Part shown: in pieces, positions 6,722-14,490 of the stretch
Layout: each line of letters begins with the position of its first letter
How positions within the stretch are numbered: the stretch's first letter is position 1
NCBI GenBank assembly: GCA_021796315.1
Contig: JAJYOH010000030.1
Span: 1 to 21,923 of the forward strand
DNA from: Chloroflexota bacterium
Lineage (GTDB): Bacteria > Chloroflexota > Anaerolineae > Anaerolineales > Villigracilaceae
Length of the DNA stretch: 21,923 nt
Direction of reading: 5' to 3'
The notes under the pieces: model-generated
What the model was told of the DNA's origin: nothing
Databases searched by the model: none
Seen by the model: only the letters and a program-made list of their open reading frames with translations
Translations under genes and position numbers: made by a program

Positions 6722-7750
6722 ATGAACTTTAGAATTACACAATCAGGGGAAATGTACAAACTTCGCTGGCAGGATATTGTGGCCCGTTATAACCACCCTG
6801 ACCTGCGGCGCAGTCTTTGGCAGACAATCAATACCTTGATCCCCTACCTTTTCCTGTTCTATCTTACAATGCGCAGTGTGGACGTTATCCCCTGGCTGAC
6901 TTTACCGTTGGCAATTCTCACAGCCGGGTTCATGGTGCGGACGTTCATCATTTTTCACGATTGCGGGCACAGCTCGTTCTTTTCATCGCAAACAGCGAAC
7001 GATACGTTGGGTGTGATTACCGGCATCCTGACCTTTACGCCTTATTACCAATGGAAGCATGACCACGCCATCCATCACGCAACGTCCGGCGATCTCGACC
7101 GGCGCGGCATTGGCGACGTGTACACCATGACGGTCAAGGAATATATGGCCGCGCCCTGGTGGAAGAAGGTCGGTTATCGCATCATGCGCAACCCGATTGC
7201 CTTGCTGGTATTCGGCTCGGTGGGCGTCTTTCTGTTTGCCCAGCGTATCCCGGTTGCAAAGGGCAAACGTGAACGCGCCAGCGTCTGGTGGACCGATCTG
7301 GCTTTAGCCGTGATCATTACCGCTGTGATCCTGACCGTCGGCTGGAAGGAATACCTGATTGCCCAGCTGCTGATCCTGGTTTTCGGCGGTTCGGCTGGCA
7401 TCTGGTTGTTTTACGTCCAGCACAACTTCGAGGGCGTTTACTGGGATCGTCACATCCGCTGGGATTATTTCAAAGCCAGCCTGCAGGGCAGCTCGTTCTA
7501 TAAACTGCCCGCGCTGCTGCAATGGTTTACCGGCAACATTGGCTTCCATCACATCCATCATTTGAGCGCCAAGATCCCCAACTACAATTTGCCGAAGGCT
7601 TATAAGGAGAATCCCATCTTCCACGTCAAACCTTTGACTCTGCCTGTCAGCTTGAAATCGCTTTTCCTGCGCTTGTACGATGAAGAGAGTCGCAAGCTGG
7701 TGGGCTGGGGTTTCCTGAGGCGCTATCGCCGCAACACTCAGTCCATGTAA
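6722..7750 (+). CDS. Membrane fatty-acid desaturase
   Basis: A 342-aa integral membrane di-iron desaturase (FA_desaturase family). The three histidine boxes are HDCGH (residues 79-83), HDHAIHH (113-119) and HHIHH (276-280), with HNFEG between the second and third. Hydrophobic pairs lie near residues 35-75, 155-170 and 190-225. The family inserts a double bond into lipid acyl chains using O2 and reduced ferredoxin, so the cell sees oxygen at least at times. The overall pattern is nearest to delta-12/delta-5 acyl-lipid desaturases; the position of the double bond cannot be read from sequence. The start has CGGAG 7 nt upstream, and a possible -10 TACAAT lies at 6696-6701. A strong terminator follows at once. 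Confidence 0.92.
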   Translation: MNFRITQSGEMYKLRWQDIVARYNHPDLRRSLWQTINTLIPYLFLFYLTMRSVDVIPWLTLPLAILTAGFMVRTFIIFHDCGHSSFFSSQTANDTLGVITGILTFTPYYQWKHDHAIHHATSGDLDRRGIGDVYTMTVKEYMAAPWWKKVGYRIMRNPIALLVFGSVGVFLFAQRIPVAKGKRERASVWWTDLALAVIITAVILTVGWKEYLIAQLLILVFGGSAGIWLFYVQHNFEGVYWDRHIRWDYFKASLQGSSFYKLPALLQWFTGNIGFHHIHHLSAKIPNYNLPKAYKENPIFHVKPLTLPVSLKSLFLRLYDEESRKLVGWGFLRRYRRNTQSM

Positions 7751-7751
7751 A

Positions 7752-7794
7752 CAAATAAAAACTCCATCAAGAATTTTGATGGAGTTTTTATTTG
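7752..7794. terminator. Bidirectional rho-independent terminator
   Basis: A perfect 19-bp stem (7752-7770 with 7776-7794) and 5-nt loop. Its centre is the ACTCCATC/GATGGAGT helix and its outer arms are A-rich and T-rich, so it works on either strand. It lies between the convergent desaturase and lipA genes. Confidence 0.92.
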
Positions 7795-7807
7795 ATCTGT
7801 ATTTTAT

Positions 7808-7863
7808 AATCCACAGATTGCACGGATTGAAAAAACCTGCGAGATCGGCGTGATCTGTGGATT
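7808..7863. repeat. Inverted repeat AATCCACAGAT
   Basis: Perfect 11-bp arms at 7808-7818 and 7853-7863 enclose AT-rich sequence with further echoes of the motif (CACGGATTGAAAAAA). I recall this type of 'ccacagatt' element as a widespread intergenic repeat. Open frames across it are not credible genes. Confidence 0.55.
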
Positions 7864-7889
7864 GGTTTTTCTCGTTCCAGACGACTTCT

Positions 7890-8837
7890 TTATGCCGGAC
7901 TTTGTTCCCCGTATAGTTTTCGATGCACGATGCTCAGCGCACGGACTTGTTCCGCGGCGTGATACGACGACCTCACCAGCGGATTCGACTCCACCCACTT
8001 GAAGCCGATCTCTTTTCCGTAATCGCGCAGCTCGGCGAATTCTTCCATCGTGTAATAACGATCCATCGGCATGTGTTTCTTGCTCGGTTGCAAATACTGG
8101 CCGATGGTCAGAATGTCCACGCCCCATGAACGCTGGTCGCGCATCACAGCTTTAACCTCGTCCATCGTTTCGCCGAGGCCGAGCATGATGCCCGATTTGG
8201 TCAATACGTCGGGGTCAAGTTTTTTCGCGTTGGATAATGTCGCCGCGGCCCATTCGTAGTTATCCTGCGGCTGGACTGTTTTGAATAATCGCGGCACGGT
8301 CTCCACGTTGTGATTCAAAATTTCAGGCCGCGCATCCATCACAATTTTCAACGCTTCGAGCGAACCTTTGAAATCGGGGATCAATACTTCGATCGAACAA
8401 CCCGGCAATACTTCGCGGATGCGTCGGATGACCATCGCAAAGATCGGCGCGCCGCCATCGCGTCTTTCGTCGCGGTTCACGGACGTGATGACCGCGTGTT
8501 TCAAGTTCATCGACTTCACGGCCTGCGCCACGCGCTCGGCTTCGCCCCAATCGAGCAAGGCAGGCTTGCCATGTTTGATGTCGCAGAACGCGCACGTTCG
8601 CGTGCACACATCGCCGAGCATCAGGAAGGTCGCGGTGCCGCTTCCCCAGCATTCGCCCAGGTTCGGGCACATCGCTTCTTCACAAACGGTGTGTAGTTCT
8701 TTCGAACGCATCAGCGTTTGAAGCTGCTCGTATGTCTCGCCCGAAGGCGCGCGCACTTTGATCCACTCCGGGCGGCGCAATGGGCGGGTATTTAAACTCT
8801 CAGGGTTGACTCGATCTCTTGTAGGTGTAGCAGGCAT
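7890..8837 (-). CDS. lipA: Lipoyl synthase
   Basis: A 315-aa radical-SAM enzyme that inserts two sulfurs into octanoyl groups on lipoyl domains (pyruvate and 2-oxoglutarate dehydrogenases, glycine cleavage H protein). The auxiliary [4Fe-4S] cluster motif is C52-x4-C57-x5-C63, the radical-SAM motif C78-x3-C82-x2-C85, and the conserved RSSYHA serine motif lies near the C terminus. [14 protein letters not shown] matches the family's VTSVnRDdl-DGGA stretch. Length is normal. It lies 38 nt after nfeD on the same strand and may be read from that promoter. No lipB or lplA gene is in the window, so the octanoyl donor step is encoded elsewhere. The SD before ATG 8837 is weak. Confidence 0.96.
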   Translation of the reverse strand: MPATPTRDRVNPESLNTRPLRRPEWIKVRAPSGETYEQLQTLMRSKELHTVCEEAMCPNLGECWGSGTATFLMLGDVCTRTCAFCDIKHGKPALLDWGEAERVAQAVKSMNLKHAVITSVNRDERRDGGAPIFAMVIRRIREVLPGCSIEVLIPDFKGSLEALKIVMDARPEILNHNVETVPRLFKTVQPQDNYEWAAATLSNAKKLDPDVLTKSGIMLGLGETMDEVKAVMRDQRSWGVDILTIGQYLQPSKKHMPMDRYYTMEEFAELRDYGKEIGFKWVESNPLVRSSYHAAEQVRALSIVHRKLYGEQSPA

Positions 8838-8875
8838 AGGGTCCAGTTTGAAGCGGAAATTATTTTGCTTGTCAA

Positions 8876-10183
8876 TTATATCTTGCGGACTTTCAATCTC
8901 AAGCCCTTGACTTCGACGACCTCGATGTGGTCGCCCTTACCGATCTTTTCGGACCCGTCAGCGGCTTCCGCTGACCAAAGCTCGGCCCCAACCTGAACCT
9001 GTCCCGTTAACCCGATCTCGGTTTTAGCCAGCCCGGTTTTGCCGAGGATGATATTCACGCCGGTTTGAATGCGCGCGCGTTGGGCGCGTAGGGCAATTGT
9101 CAGGACGGTTGCGAACAGCAAGCCGATGGCGATACTAACGCCAACCACCAGTGGGACGGACACACGCTGGAATTGCGGCACGCCCGGTGAGTTGAAGAGC
9201 ATGAGCGCGCCGACGATGAATGAGCCGATACCGGCAACGGTTAATGCTCCATGTGTTGTCGCTTTTATATCGAGGATGAAGAGTATGAATGCTGTGACGA
9301 GGAACACCAGCCCGAACCAGTTGACGTTTAGCAGTCCCATTCCGTATAAGGCCAGCGCCAGGCACACCACGCCGATAAAGCCCGCCACCCAGCCGCCCGG
9401 ATGCGACAACTCGATTTGCAATGCCAGCACGCCGATCGATAGCAGGATGAATACGATATTTGAATTAGTGAGGATGATCAAAAGCTGCTCGATGAGACTC
9501 ATGTCCAATGCTTCGGTTTGCGCGTTGGCTGTATGGAGCGGGCGCGTGCCGTTTGGCATGATGACGTTGAAACCGTCGAGTTGCTTGAGCAGGTCGTTTG
9601 TATCCGTGGCGATGAAGTCGATCAGTTTTGCATCGAAGGCTTCTTTTGCGCTGACCGCCTTGGCGTTATCGATCATATCCTGTGCAAGCTGCGTGGCGAC
9701 CGCGCCGCGTCGTTCGACCAGCGGGCGGATGGTGGCCTTCATGATTTCTTTTTGCTTGGTCGCGAGAGTCGAGTCAAGGTTTTGGCCGTTGGAATCGATT
9801 GGGCTGGACGCGCCGATGGCGGCCTCCGGCGACATGGCCGAGGCGTGAGCGGCCATGGTGATGAGCGCGCCTGCGCTGCCCGCCATCGCGCCGTTGGGTG
9901 TGACGTAAATGATCACCGGCACGCTGCTGGCGCGGATATCTTGAATGATGTTGACCATGCTTTGCAGATCGCCGCCGGGTGTATCGAGTTGAATGATCAA
10001 CGCTTCGGCGTTGCGTTGTTCCGCCACTTGAATGCCGCGCTGGAAATATCCCTGCATGGCAGGCTCGATCGGGCCGCTGGCGTTCATGATGAGCACGAGC
10101 GGCTGCGCCGATTGCGCGTGAACGGCCTGGAAAGCCATCAACAGGCTGGCAGCCAAAATGAGCAATAAGCCAATTCGTTTCAT
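8876..10183 (-). CDS. NfeD-type membrane serine protease (ClpP-class)
   Basis: A 435-aa long-form NfeD protein. Residues 1-23 are a signal peptide ending AVHA. The ClpP-like protease domain follows, with LDTPGG at 66-71 and the nucleophile in GSAG (Ser 103). The general-base Lys is probably in the [12 protein letters not shown] stretch (143-154); which one is uncertain. About four to five membrane helices (roughly 225-360) lead to a C-terminal OB-fold domain with GLTGQVQVG. The archaeal relative cleaves stomatin; no stomatin gene is in the window. A TTG at 10204 would lengthen the frame, but that extension contains the TATAAT box, so ATG 10183 is preferred and the mRNA is probably leaderless. 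The lipA gene follows after 38 nt. Confidence 0.9.
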   Translation of the reverse strand: MKRIGLLLILAASLLMAFQAVHAQSAQPLVLIMNASGPIEPAMQGYFQRGIQVAEQRNAEALIIQLDTPGGDLQSMVNIIQDIRASSVPVIIYVTPNGAMAGSAGALITMAAHASAMSPEAAIGASSPIDSNGQNLDSTLATKQKEIMKATIRPLVERRGAVATQLAQDMIDNAKAVSAKEAFDAKLIDFIATDTNDLLKQLDGFNVIMPNGTRPLHTANAQTEALDMSLIEQLLIILTNSNIVFILLSIGVLALQIELSHPGGWVAGFIGVVCLALALYGMGLLNVNWFGLVFLVTAFILFILDIKATTHGALTVAGIGSFIVGALMLFNSPGVPQFQRVSVPLVVGVSIAIGLLFATVLTIALRAQRARIQTGVNIILGKTGLAKTEIGLTGQVQVGAELWSAEAADGSEKIGKGDHIEVVEVKGLRLKVRKI

Positions 10184-10190
10184 GAAATGG

Positions 10191-10196
10191 ATTATA
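10191..10196 (-). promoter_or_regulatory. -10 box (TATAAT) of nfeD, leaderless
   Basis: A perfect TATAAT on the - strand ends 7 nt before ATG 10183, so the transcript would begin at the start codon. No convincing -35 box is seen; that position falls in the pst terminator hairpin. Confidence 0.55.
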
Positions 10197-10210
10197 AACC
10201 TCAATAATTA

Positions 10211-10243
10211 ATGCAGGGGCGGAGTGATACTCCGCCCCTGCAT
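10211..10243 (-). terminator. Terminator hairpin of the pst operon
   Basis: A perfect 15-bp GC-rich stem (10211-10225 with 10229-10243) and 3-nt loop begins right after the pstB stop codon. The sequence after it is AT-rich (TAATTATTG) rather than a pure T run. It also occupies the -35 area of nfeD. Confidence 0.75.
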
Positions 10244-10999
10244 TTAGAACTGCCCTTCGAGATATGCCCGCGTGCGTTCCTGTTTTGGATTGTTGAAAAC
10301 TTCCTTCGCCGGGCCTGCTTCCACAACTTCGCCCAGATACATGAAGATCACGTAATCTGCGAGACGCTTGGCCTGACGCAAAGTGTGAGTCACGATCACG
10401 GTCGTGTATTGATTTTTCAGATCGAGCAGGCGGCCTTCGATGTGCTGGGATGAGATTGGGTCGAGAGCCGAAGTCGGTTCATCGCCAAGGATGATCTCCG
10501 GTTCGATAGCCAGTCCGCGCGCGAGGCACAAACGTTGTTGCTGTCCGATGGATAAACTTGTGGCGGGACTCATTAAACGAGTTTTAACTTCTTCATAAAG
10601 CCCGGCCACTTCCAAATAATGCCGCACGGCCTTGCGATATTCATCGCGGTTGTTCTTCGTGCGATGGATGTGCATGCCGTACGCCACATTTTCATAAATG
10701 GACATCGGCAACGGATAAGGACGTTGCGCCAGCAGCCCAACTCGTTTGCGGACTTCGGTTACATCTATATCTTTTTCGTAAATATTTTGTCCGTCAACCA
10801 AAACTTCACCGGTGATGTTCACGCCGTCGGTCAATTCAAGAAAACGGTTGAACGTTTTGAGCAAAGTTGTCTTGCCGCAGCCGGAGGGTCCCATAATGAC
10901 CGTGATCTGCTGTTTGGGAATCTCGATGCTGATATTTTTCAATGCCTGGGCGCCGTCGTAATAAGCGTTTAAATTTTTTACCCGGATATGTGTATCCAT
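10244..10999 (-). CDS. pstB: Phosphate ABC transporter ATP-binding protein
   Basis: A 251-aa ATPase. Walker A is GPSGCGKTT (residues 37-45), Walker B is IILGDEPTSALDP, and the H-loop is VTHTLRQA. The ABC signature reads LSIGQQQR where PstB normally has LSGGQQQR, and the Q-loop region AQRPYPLPMSI differs from the usual QKPNPFPMSI. The protein drives phosphate import through PstC and PstA on the inner face of the membrane. It follows pstA by 11 nt, with AGAGGTAA as ribosome site, and is the last gene; phoU, which often follows pstB, is absent. The altered signature suggests a divergent subfamily. A related anion such as tungstate is possible, but the whole cluster fits phosphate best. Confidence 0.92.
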   Translation of the reverse strand: MDTHIRVKNLNAYYDGAQALKNISIEIPKQQITVIMGPSGCGKTTLLKTFNRFLELTDGVNITGEVLVDGQNIYEKDIDVTEVRKRVGLLAQRPYPLPMSIYENVAYGMHIHRTKNNRDEYRKAVRHYLEVAGLYEEVKTRLMSPATSLSIGQQQRLCLARGLAIEPEIILGDEPTSALDPISSQHIEGRLLDLKNQYTTVIVTHTLRQAKRLADYVIFMYLGEVVEAGPAKEVFNNPKQERTRAYLEGQF

Positions 11000-11010
11000 G
11001 ATTACCTCTG

Positions 11011-11871
11011 TTATTTCAAAACGTACTTCGATAATCGACTCGCGATCCAGCGTGAACCCAGACTGATGGTCAGCACGATGATGGTCAGGATCAACGCGGA
11101 CGCATACGCTCTTTTCTGGACCTCGGGGTAGGGCATGCCCAACTGGAAGAACACTGCCAGCGGAAGCGACGCGGCCGGCTGCATGATCGATGTCGGGATG
11201 CGGTCGGTGAAGCCTGCCGTGAAAAGCACCGCGGCGGCATCACCGATGCCGCGTCCGAGGGCGAGCAAAATGGCGGTGACGATTCCCGGCAGCATCTGGC
11301 GCGTCACCACGCGCGCGGCAACTTCCAGACGAGTGGAGCCCAAGGCCAGCGCGGCCTGTTCGAGGTCGGCGGGCATGCGGCGGATCACTTCATCCATGGC
11401 GCGCGTCATGATCGGAAGTTCCAGCAAAGCCAGCGTGATGATCCCGCCCAACAATGAAGCTCGTAATCCCAAAGCAAGCATCACTGTGAATCCGAACGCG
11501 CCGTAAACAATGGAAGGGATGCCCCATAAAACATCCAGCGCCAGACGAACGTACTGTCCCCAGGTTGAATCTCCGAGATAAGTTTCGAGATAAAGCGCGA
11601 TCGGCAGACTGAAGATCAAGGCAATCAGCGTTCCGCCGCCAGCCAGATACAGCGAGCCGATGATTGCGTTGAGAATGCCGCCTTCCTTGCCGAGATAGAA
11701 ACCGCCCTTGGGAGTCTGCGTCAGCATGGACCACGTCAGGGCAGGCAGGCCGCGCGAGACGACCGTCCACAAAATCAAACCGAGACTGCCTGCGACGATA
11801 ATGAAAGACAGCAACATCAAAGTTTTGATAAAGGTTTCAACAATGTGACGTCTGTGCCAATGTTTTTTCAT
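11011..11871 (-). CDS. pstA: Phosphate ABC transporter permease PstA
   Basis: A 286-aa protein with about six membrane helices. The binding-protein-dependent permease loop is EQAALALGSTRLEVAARVVTRQMLPGI written in parts: EQAALALGST near residues 170-179, then RQMLPG near 190-195, which contacts PstB. The GISLA-type start is replaced by a short basic N terminus (MKKHWHRRH). It overlaps the end of pstC by 4 nt (ATGA), so the two permease subunits are made in equal amounts. It forms the channel together with PstC. Confidence 0.93.
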   Translation of the reverse strand: MKKHWHRRHIVETFIKTLMLLSFIIVAGSLGLILWTVVSRGLPALTWSMLTQTPKGGFYLGKEGGILNAIIGSLYLAGGGTLIALIFSLPIALYLETYLGDSTWGQYVRLALDVLWGIPSIVYGAFGFTVMLALGLRASLLGGIITLALLELPIMTRAMDEVIRRMPADLEQAALALGSTRLEVAARVVTRQMLPGIVTAILLALGRGIGDAAAVLFTAGFTDRIPTSIMQPAASLPLAVFFQLGMPYPEVQKRAYASALILTIIVLTISLGSRWIASRLSKYVLK

Positions 11872-12863
11872 ACCCGCCTCTTTCCGAGCATGCGCTGGAG
11901 CGCCAGTGTGGATGCAATGTTGAAGATCAAAATGATAACGAGCAAAATAAATGCCGCGCCGAGCAGGGCCGCGTCATAAAGCGGAATGGACATCATCTCA
12001 CCATAATTATTTGCGATCAATGCCGGGAGCGGATAGGCTGTATCGAAAATGGAATGCGGGACCTGCGGCACGTTCCCGACCACCATCAAAACGGCCATCG
12101 TTTCACCGAGCGCGCGCGTCGCTCCCAGCACGATGCTCGCGATGATGCCCGGCAGTGTTTGGGGAATCACGATGGCGCGAATAGTCTGCCATTGCGTCGC
12201 ACCGACGGCCAATGATGCCTGACGCAATCCCTGCGAGACGGTTGTCAATACCTCGTAAGTTACCGCGATAATAAAAGGTGCGATCATAACTGCCAGCACA
12301 ATCCCGCCTGCCAGAATGCTGTAGCCAGTTGGATTTTTGCTCACGAAGATCGGGATGAATCCCAAATATTTTTCGAAGAAGGGCGCGATATATTTTTCCA
12401 CCAACGGGACGATGGCGATCACACCCCACACCCCATAAACCACCGACGGAATCGCGGCCAATAAATCGAGCAATGGTTTCATGATGGTGCGTGTGGATGC
12501 ACGCGCATATTCTGAAAGGTAGAGCGCGGTTAGTAAACATGGTGGAACCGCCAGCCCCGCGCCGACCACTGTGACCCAAAACGTGCCTGAGATGAATGGC
12601 CAAAACCCAAACTGACCTTCCTCCGGTTTCCACACAGTTCCGCTGACCAGTTCCCAGAAGGAATACACTTTTAAAATAGGCCAGAAGCGAATGCCCAATC
12701 CAACAGTGATCAGTGCCACGAGAATGACTGGCAGAAGCGTAATGCTAAAAAGCACGCGTCCGGCGGTTTGATCCTGTCTCAGACGAGGTGATGAAAAAAG
12801 CCGAAAGCCATGGCCTTCTTCATCATTGATTCGAGTTGCAACAGAAATTGCCTGCTTCGCCAT
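11868..12863 (-). CDS. pstC: Phosphate ABC transporter permease PstC
   Basis: A 331-aa permease with about six membrane helices and a cytosolic N-terminal stretch of about 35 residues. The coupling loop QASLAVGATQWQTI followed by VIPQTLPGI is the family's EAA motif that docks on PstB. A loop near residues 70-100 (SGTVWKPEEGQFGFWPFISG) is typical of PstC. Its ATG overlaps the stop of pstS by one base (TAATG), and its own end overlaps pstA by 4 nt, so the operon is tightly coupled. Confidence 0.94.
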   Translation of the reverse strand: MAKQAISVATRINDEEGHGFRLFSSPRLRQDQTAGRVLFSITLLPVILVALITVGLGIRFWPILKVYSFWELVSGTVWKPEEGQFGFWPFISGTFWVTVVGAGLAVPPCLLTALYLSEYARASTRTIMKPLLDLLAAIPSVVYGVWGVIAIVPLVEKYIAPFFEKYLGFIPIFVSKNPTGYSILAGGIVLAVMIAPFIIAVTYEVLTTVSQGLRQASLAVGATQWQTIRAIVIPQTLPGIIASIVLGATRALGETMAVLMVVGNVPQVPHSIFDTAYPLPALIANNYGEMMSIPLYDAALLGAAFILLVIILIFNIASTLALQRMLGKRRV

Positions 12864-13852
12864 TACTCGACCTTCGCAAGAGACTCCGCGATTTTATCTG
12901 CGGGCAATTGTACGAACCCTGCCTGGCTCACAAGTTTTTGCCCATCGGTCAATATCCATTGGATGAAAGTCAATGTGATTCCGGACGGACGGCCTTTGGT
13001 CACCACATTCAAATCGCGGGCCGGAGGCGATGGATATTTTCCGCTCGCAACTTCATCCACAGCCTGCATCGAAGTTTTGATGATTTCTTCGGCACTGGCA
13101 TGGCCGTCATTATTTGCATCAATGGGGACAATCACTGCACCGGCTACTGGCTGCCCTGAAAGATTATCAAAAACGTAGCCTAAATTATTGTATCCAATGC
13201 CAAGCGGGTCTTTCACCACTGCTTCAAGCAGACCGGGATCGCCGTTCACTCCCACACCTTGCAGGTCGGCCTGCTTCTTGTTCCCCAGGAATTTGGCCCA
13301 GGCATCCGCCGCGCCTGCCGAGTCGGACCGGGTGTAAACATGGATCTCATCCGTGATCTCCGGTTTGCCGACCACATCGCCCCAGGTTTTATATTCACCA
13401 GTTACGAAGATCTTAACGAAAACTTTGTTGGTTACACCTTTGGCAAGCAGCTCATTGATGACGGGATTCTTCGCGTTCACAACCGGAAAGACCGCGTCTT
13501 TCACGACCGCCACCGCGTACGCACCTTTGGCTTCTTCGTCGCTGGTCACACTGCGTGAGACCATGCCGATATCCACTGCGCCGGACAGGGCATCGGTCAG
13601 GCCTTTGCCTGCGCCGCCAGCTGAAATATCGAAGGTGACTTTGGGATGCAGTTTGTGGAACTCATCGGCCCACAGAGTCATCATCGGGTAAAGGGCGAAT
13701 GCGCCGGAGATGGTGATATTGCCGTCCAAGTTATCAGTCGCTGCACCAGCCGCTGAAGCGGGAGCCGCTGTGGGGGAGGCAGAGCCGCAGGCTGTCAACA
13801 GCAAGGATAGCGCGAGGACGACAGAAGCTGCTGTCAGAATATTTTTTTGCAT
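12863..13852 (-). CDS. pstS: Phosphate-binding lipoprotein of the Pst transporter
   Basis: A 329-aa protein. Residues 1-22 are a lipoprotein signal with lipobox LLTAC (Cys 22), followed by an Ala/Pro/Ser-rich linker, as expected for a surface-tethered binding protein. The phosphate-site motifs ISGAFALYPM (48-57), SAGGAGKG (77-84) and RSDSAGAADAW (175-185) are present. Residues 245-256 form a perfect EF-hand-like loop (DANNDGHASAEE), suggesting bound calcium. The start has TTGGAG 6-9 nt upstream. It is the first gene of pstSCAB and is preceded by its own predicted promoter, over which a 25-bp palindrome shared with rrf2 is placed. Confidence 0.93.
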   Translation of the reverse strand: MQKNILTAASVVLALSLLLTACGSASPTAAPASAAGAATDNLDGNITISGAFALYPMMTLWADEFHKLHPKVTFDISAGGAGKGLTDALSGAVDIGMVSRSVTSDEEAKGAYAVAVVKDAVFPVVNAKNPVINELLAKGVTNKVFVKIFVTGEYKTWGDVVGKPEITDEIHVYTRSDSAGAADAWAKFLGNKKQADLQGVGVNGDPGLLEAVVKDPLGIGYNNLGYVFDNLSGQPVAGAVIVPIDANNDGHASAEEIIKTSMQAVDEVASGKYPSPPARDLNVVTKGRPSGITLTFIQWILTDGQKLVSQAGFVQLPADKIAESLAKVE

Positions 13853-13868
13853 GTTTTCTCCAATTTGT

Positions 13869-13896
13869 TTTATATGCTATAAAGTCTATAATACAA
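13869..13896 (-). promoter_or_regulatory. Predicted pstS promoter
   Basis: On the - strand TTGTAT (13891-13896) and TATAAA (13869-13874) are 16 bp apart. The -35 box and much of the spacer lie inside the palindrome 13881-13905, so a bound regulator would block polymerase. Confidence 0.45.
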
Positions 13897-13905
13897 GTAT
13901 ACTTT
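13881..13905. promoter_or_regulatory. 25-bp palindromic operator at pstS, same as at rrf2
   Basis: On the - strand it reads AAAGTATACT, nine bases, GACTTT. Its outer arms AAAGT and ACTTT are inverted repeats. It matches the rrf2 site at 14424-14448 in 19 of 25 positions, with the same 9-base gap, and the match continues into the flank (AT-A/T-GC). Probable Rrf2 binding site. Confidence 0.65.
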
Positions 13906-13911
13906 AGGCCA

Positions 13912-13935
13912 AGAAAAATCGCCTCGCAAGAGGCG
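13912..13935 (-). terminator. Terminator of rrf2
   Basis: On the - strand CGCCTC, a 4-nt loop and GAGGCG (13920-13935) are followed by ATTTTTCTT. It separates rrf2 from pstS, so the pst operon needs its own promoter. Confidence 0.8.
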
Positions 13936-13948
13936 TTCTTGAATAAGC

Positions 13949-14407
13949 CTAGCTTTTTATCCCAAGCTGCTTGCGGACAGCGGCCTGGCGTTTGGTCACA
14001 TCAGCCAGACTGGTGTGATCCAGAATATCGGCGATGGCGTTACGCACATCGCCCATCACCAGTCTCAAACCGCAGGTCTGCTCGTCGGGGCATCCGCATG
14101 GCTCATAAGACATTTGGCTGACGCACTTGATCGGCGCAACCGGGCCATCCAATACGCGGAAGATTTGGCCGAGGGTAATTTCGCTGGCAGGCCTGGCCAG
14201 GTAATACCCGCCGCCAATTCCCATTTTGCTGTGGAGGATGCCGGCATTTTTGAGCGCAAGCAAGATTTGCTCGAGGAACTTGGCCGAGATCTGCTCACGC
14301 TCTGCAATCTCCTTGATCTGCACTACAGGTAGGGAACTCGTCTTGGCGGGTCCCGCCAGAACGATCATTGCCCGTAAACCGTATTCACCGCGTTTGGAGA
14401 GGCGCAT
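13949..14407 (-). CDS. Rrf2-family transcriptional regulator with four clustered cysteines
   Basis: A 152-aa regulator. It begins MRLSKRGEYGLRAM, the classic Rrf2 start, and a winged helix follows with recognition helix near SAKFLEQILLALKNAG (41-56) and wing near GIGGGYYLARP (63-73). Cysteines 95, 104, 106 and 112 fall where IscR and NsrR hold their Fe-S cluster, but with four residues in spacing 9-2-6 rather than three. It may therefore sense redox state, Fe-S status or NO; the ligand is unknown. Its promoter is a perfect consensus, with a 25-bp palindrome just after the start point, which predicts self-repression. The same palindrome lies over the pstS promoter downstream. Confidence 0.9.
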   Translation of the reverse strand: MRLSKRGEYGLRAMIVLAGPAKTSSLPVVQIKEIAEREQISAKFLEQILLALKNAGILHSKMGIGGGYYLARPASEITLGQIFRVLDGPVAPIKCVSQMSYEPCGCPDEQTCGLRLVMGDVRNAIADILDHTSLADVTKRQAAVRKQLGIKS

Positions 14408-14423
14408 GTTTATCTTTCTTTTA

Positions 14424-14448
14424 AAAGTATACTATTGCAATGGACTTT
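14424..14448. promoter_or_regulatory. 25-bp palindromic operator at rrf2
   Basis: On the + strand it reads AAAGTATACT, nine bases, GACTTT, with inverted outer arms AAAGT/ACTTT. It starts about 3 bp after the predicted transcription start of rrf2, a typical place for a repressor. It pairs with the site at 13881-13905. Confidence 0.65.
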
Positions 14449-14457
14449 ATTGCCTCA

Positions 14458-14486
14458 ATTATATTTCAGCGACTGAGTTTTGTCAA
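14458..14486 (-). promoter_or_regulatory. Perfect consensus promoter of rrf2
   Basis: On the - strand TTGACA (14481-14486), a 17-bp spacer and TATAAT (14458-14463). All twelve box positions match the sigma-70 consensus. Transcription should start near 14451, about 44 nt before the rrf2 ATG. Confidence 0.85.
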
Positions 14487-14490
14487 CTAT

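Noticed and set aside
7804..8127. - frame of 107 codons near lipA
   Set aside because: It overlaps the end of lipA in another frame and ends in the translated 'ccacagatt' repeat.
9069..10168. Long + frames (259 and 216 codons) across nfeD
   Set aside because: They are antisense shadows of a well-supported gene with biased codon use; no motif or ribosome site.
10184..10204. TTG start extending NfeD by seven codons
   Set aside because: The extension contains the TATAAT box and the signal peptide begins properly at ATG 10183.
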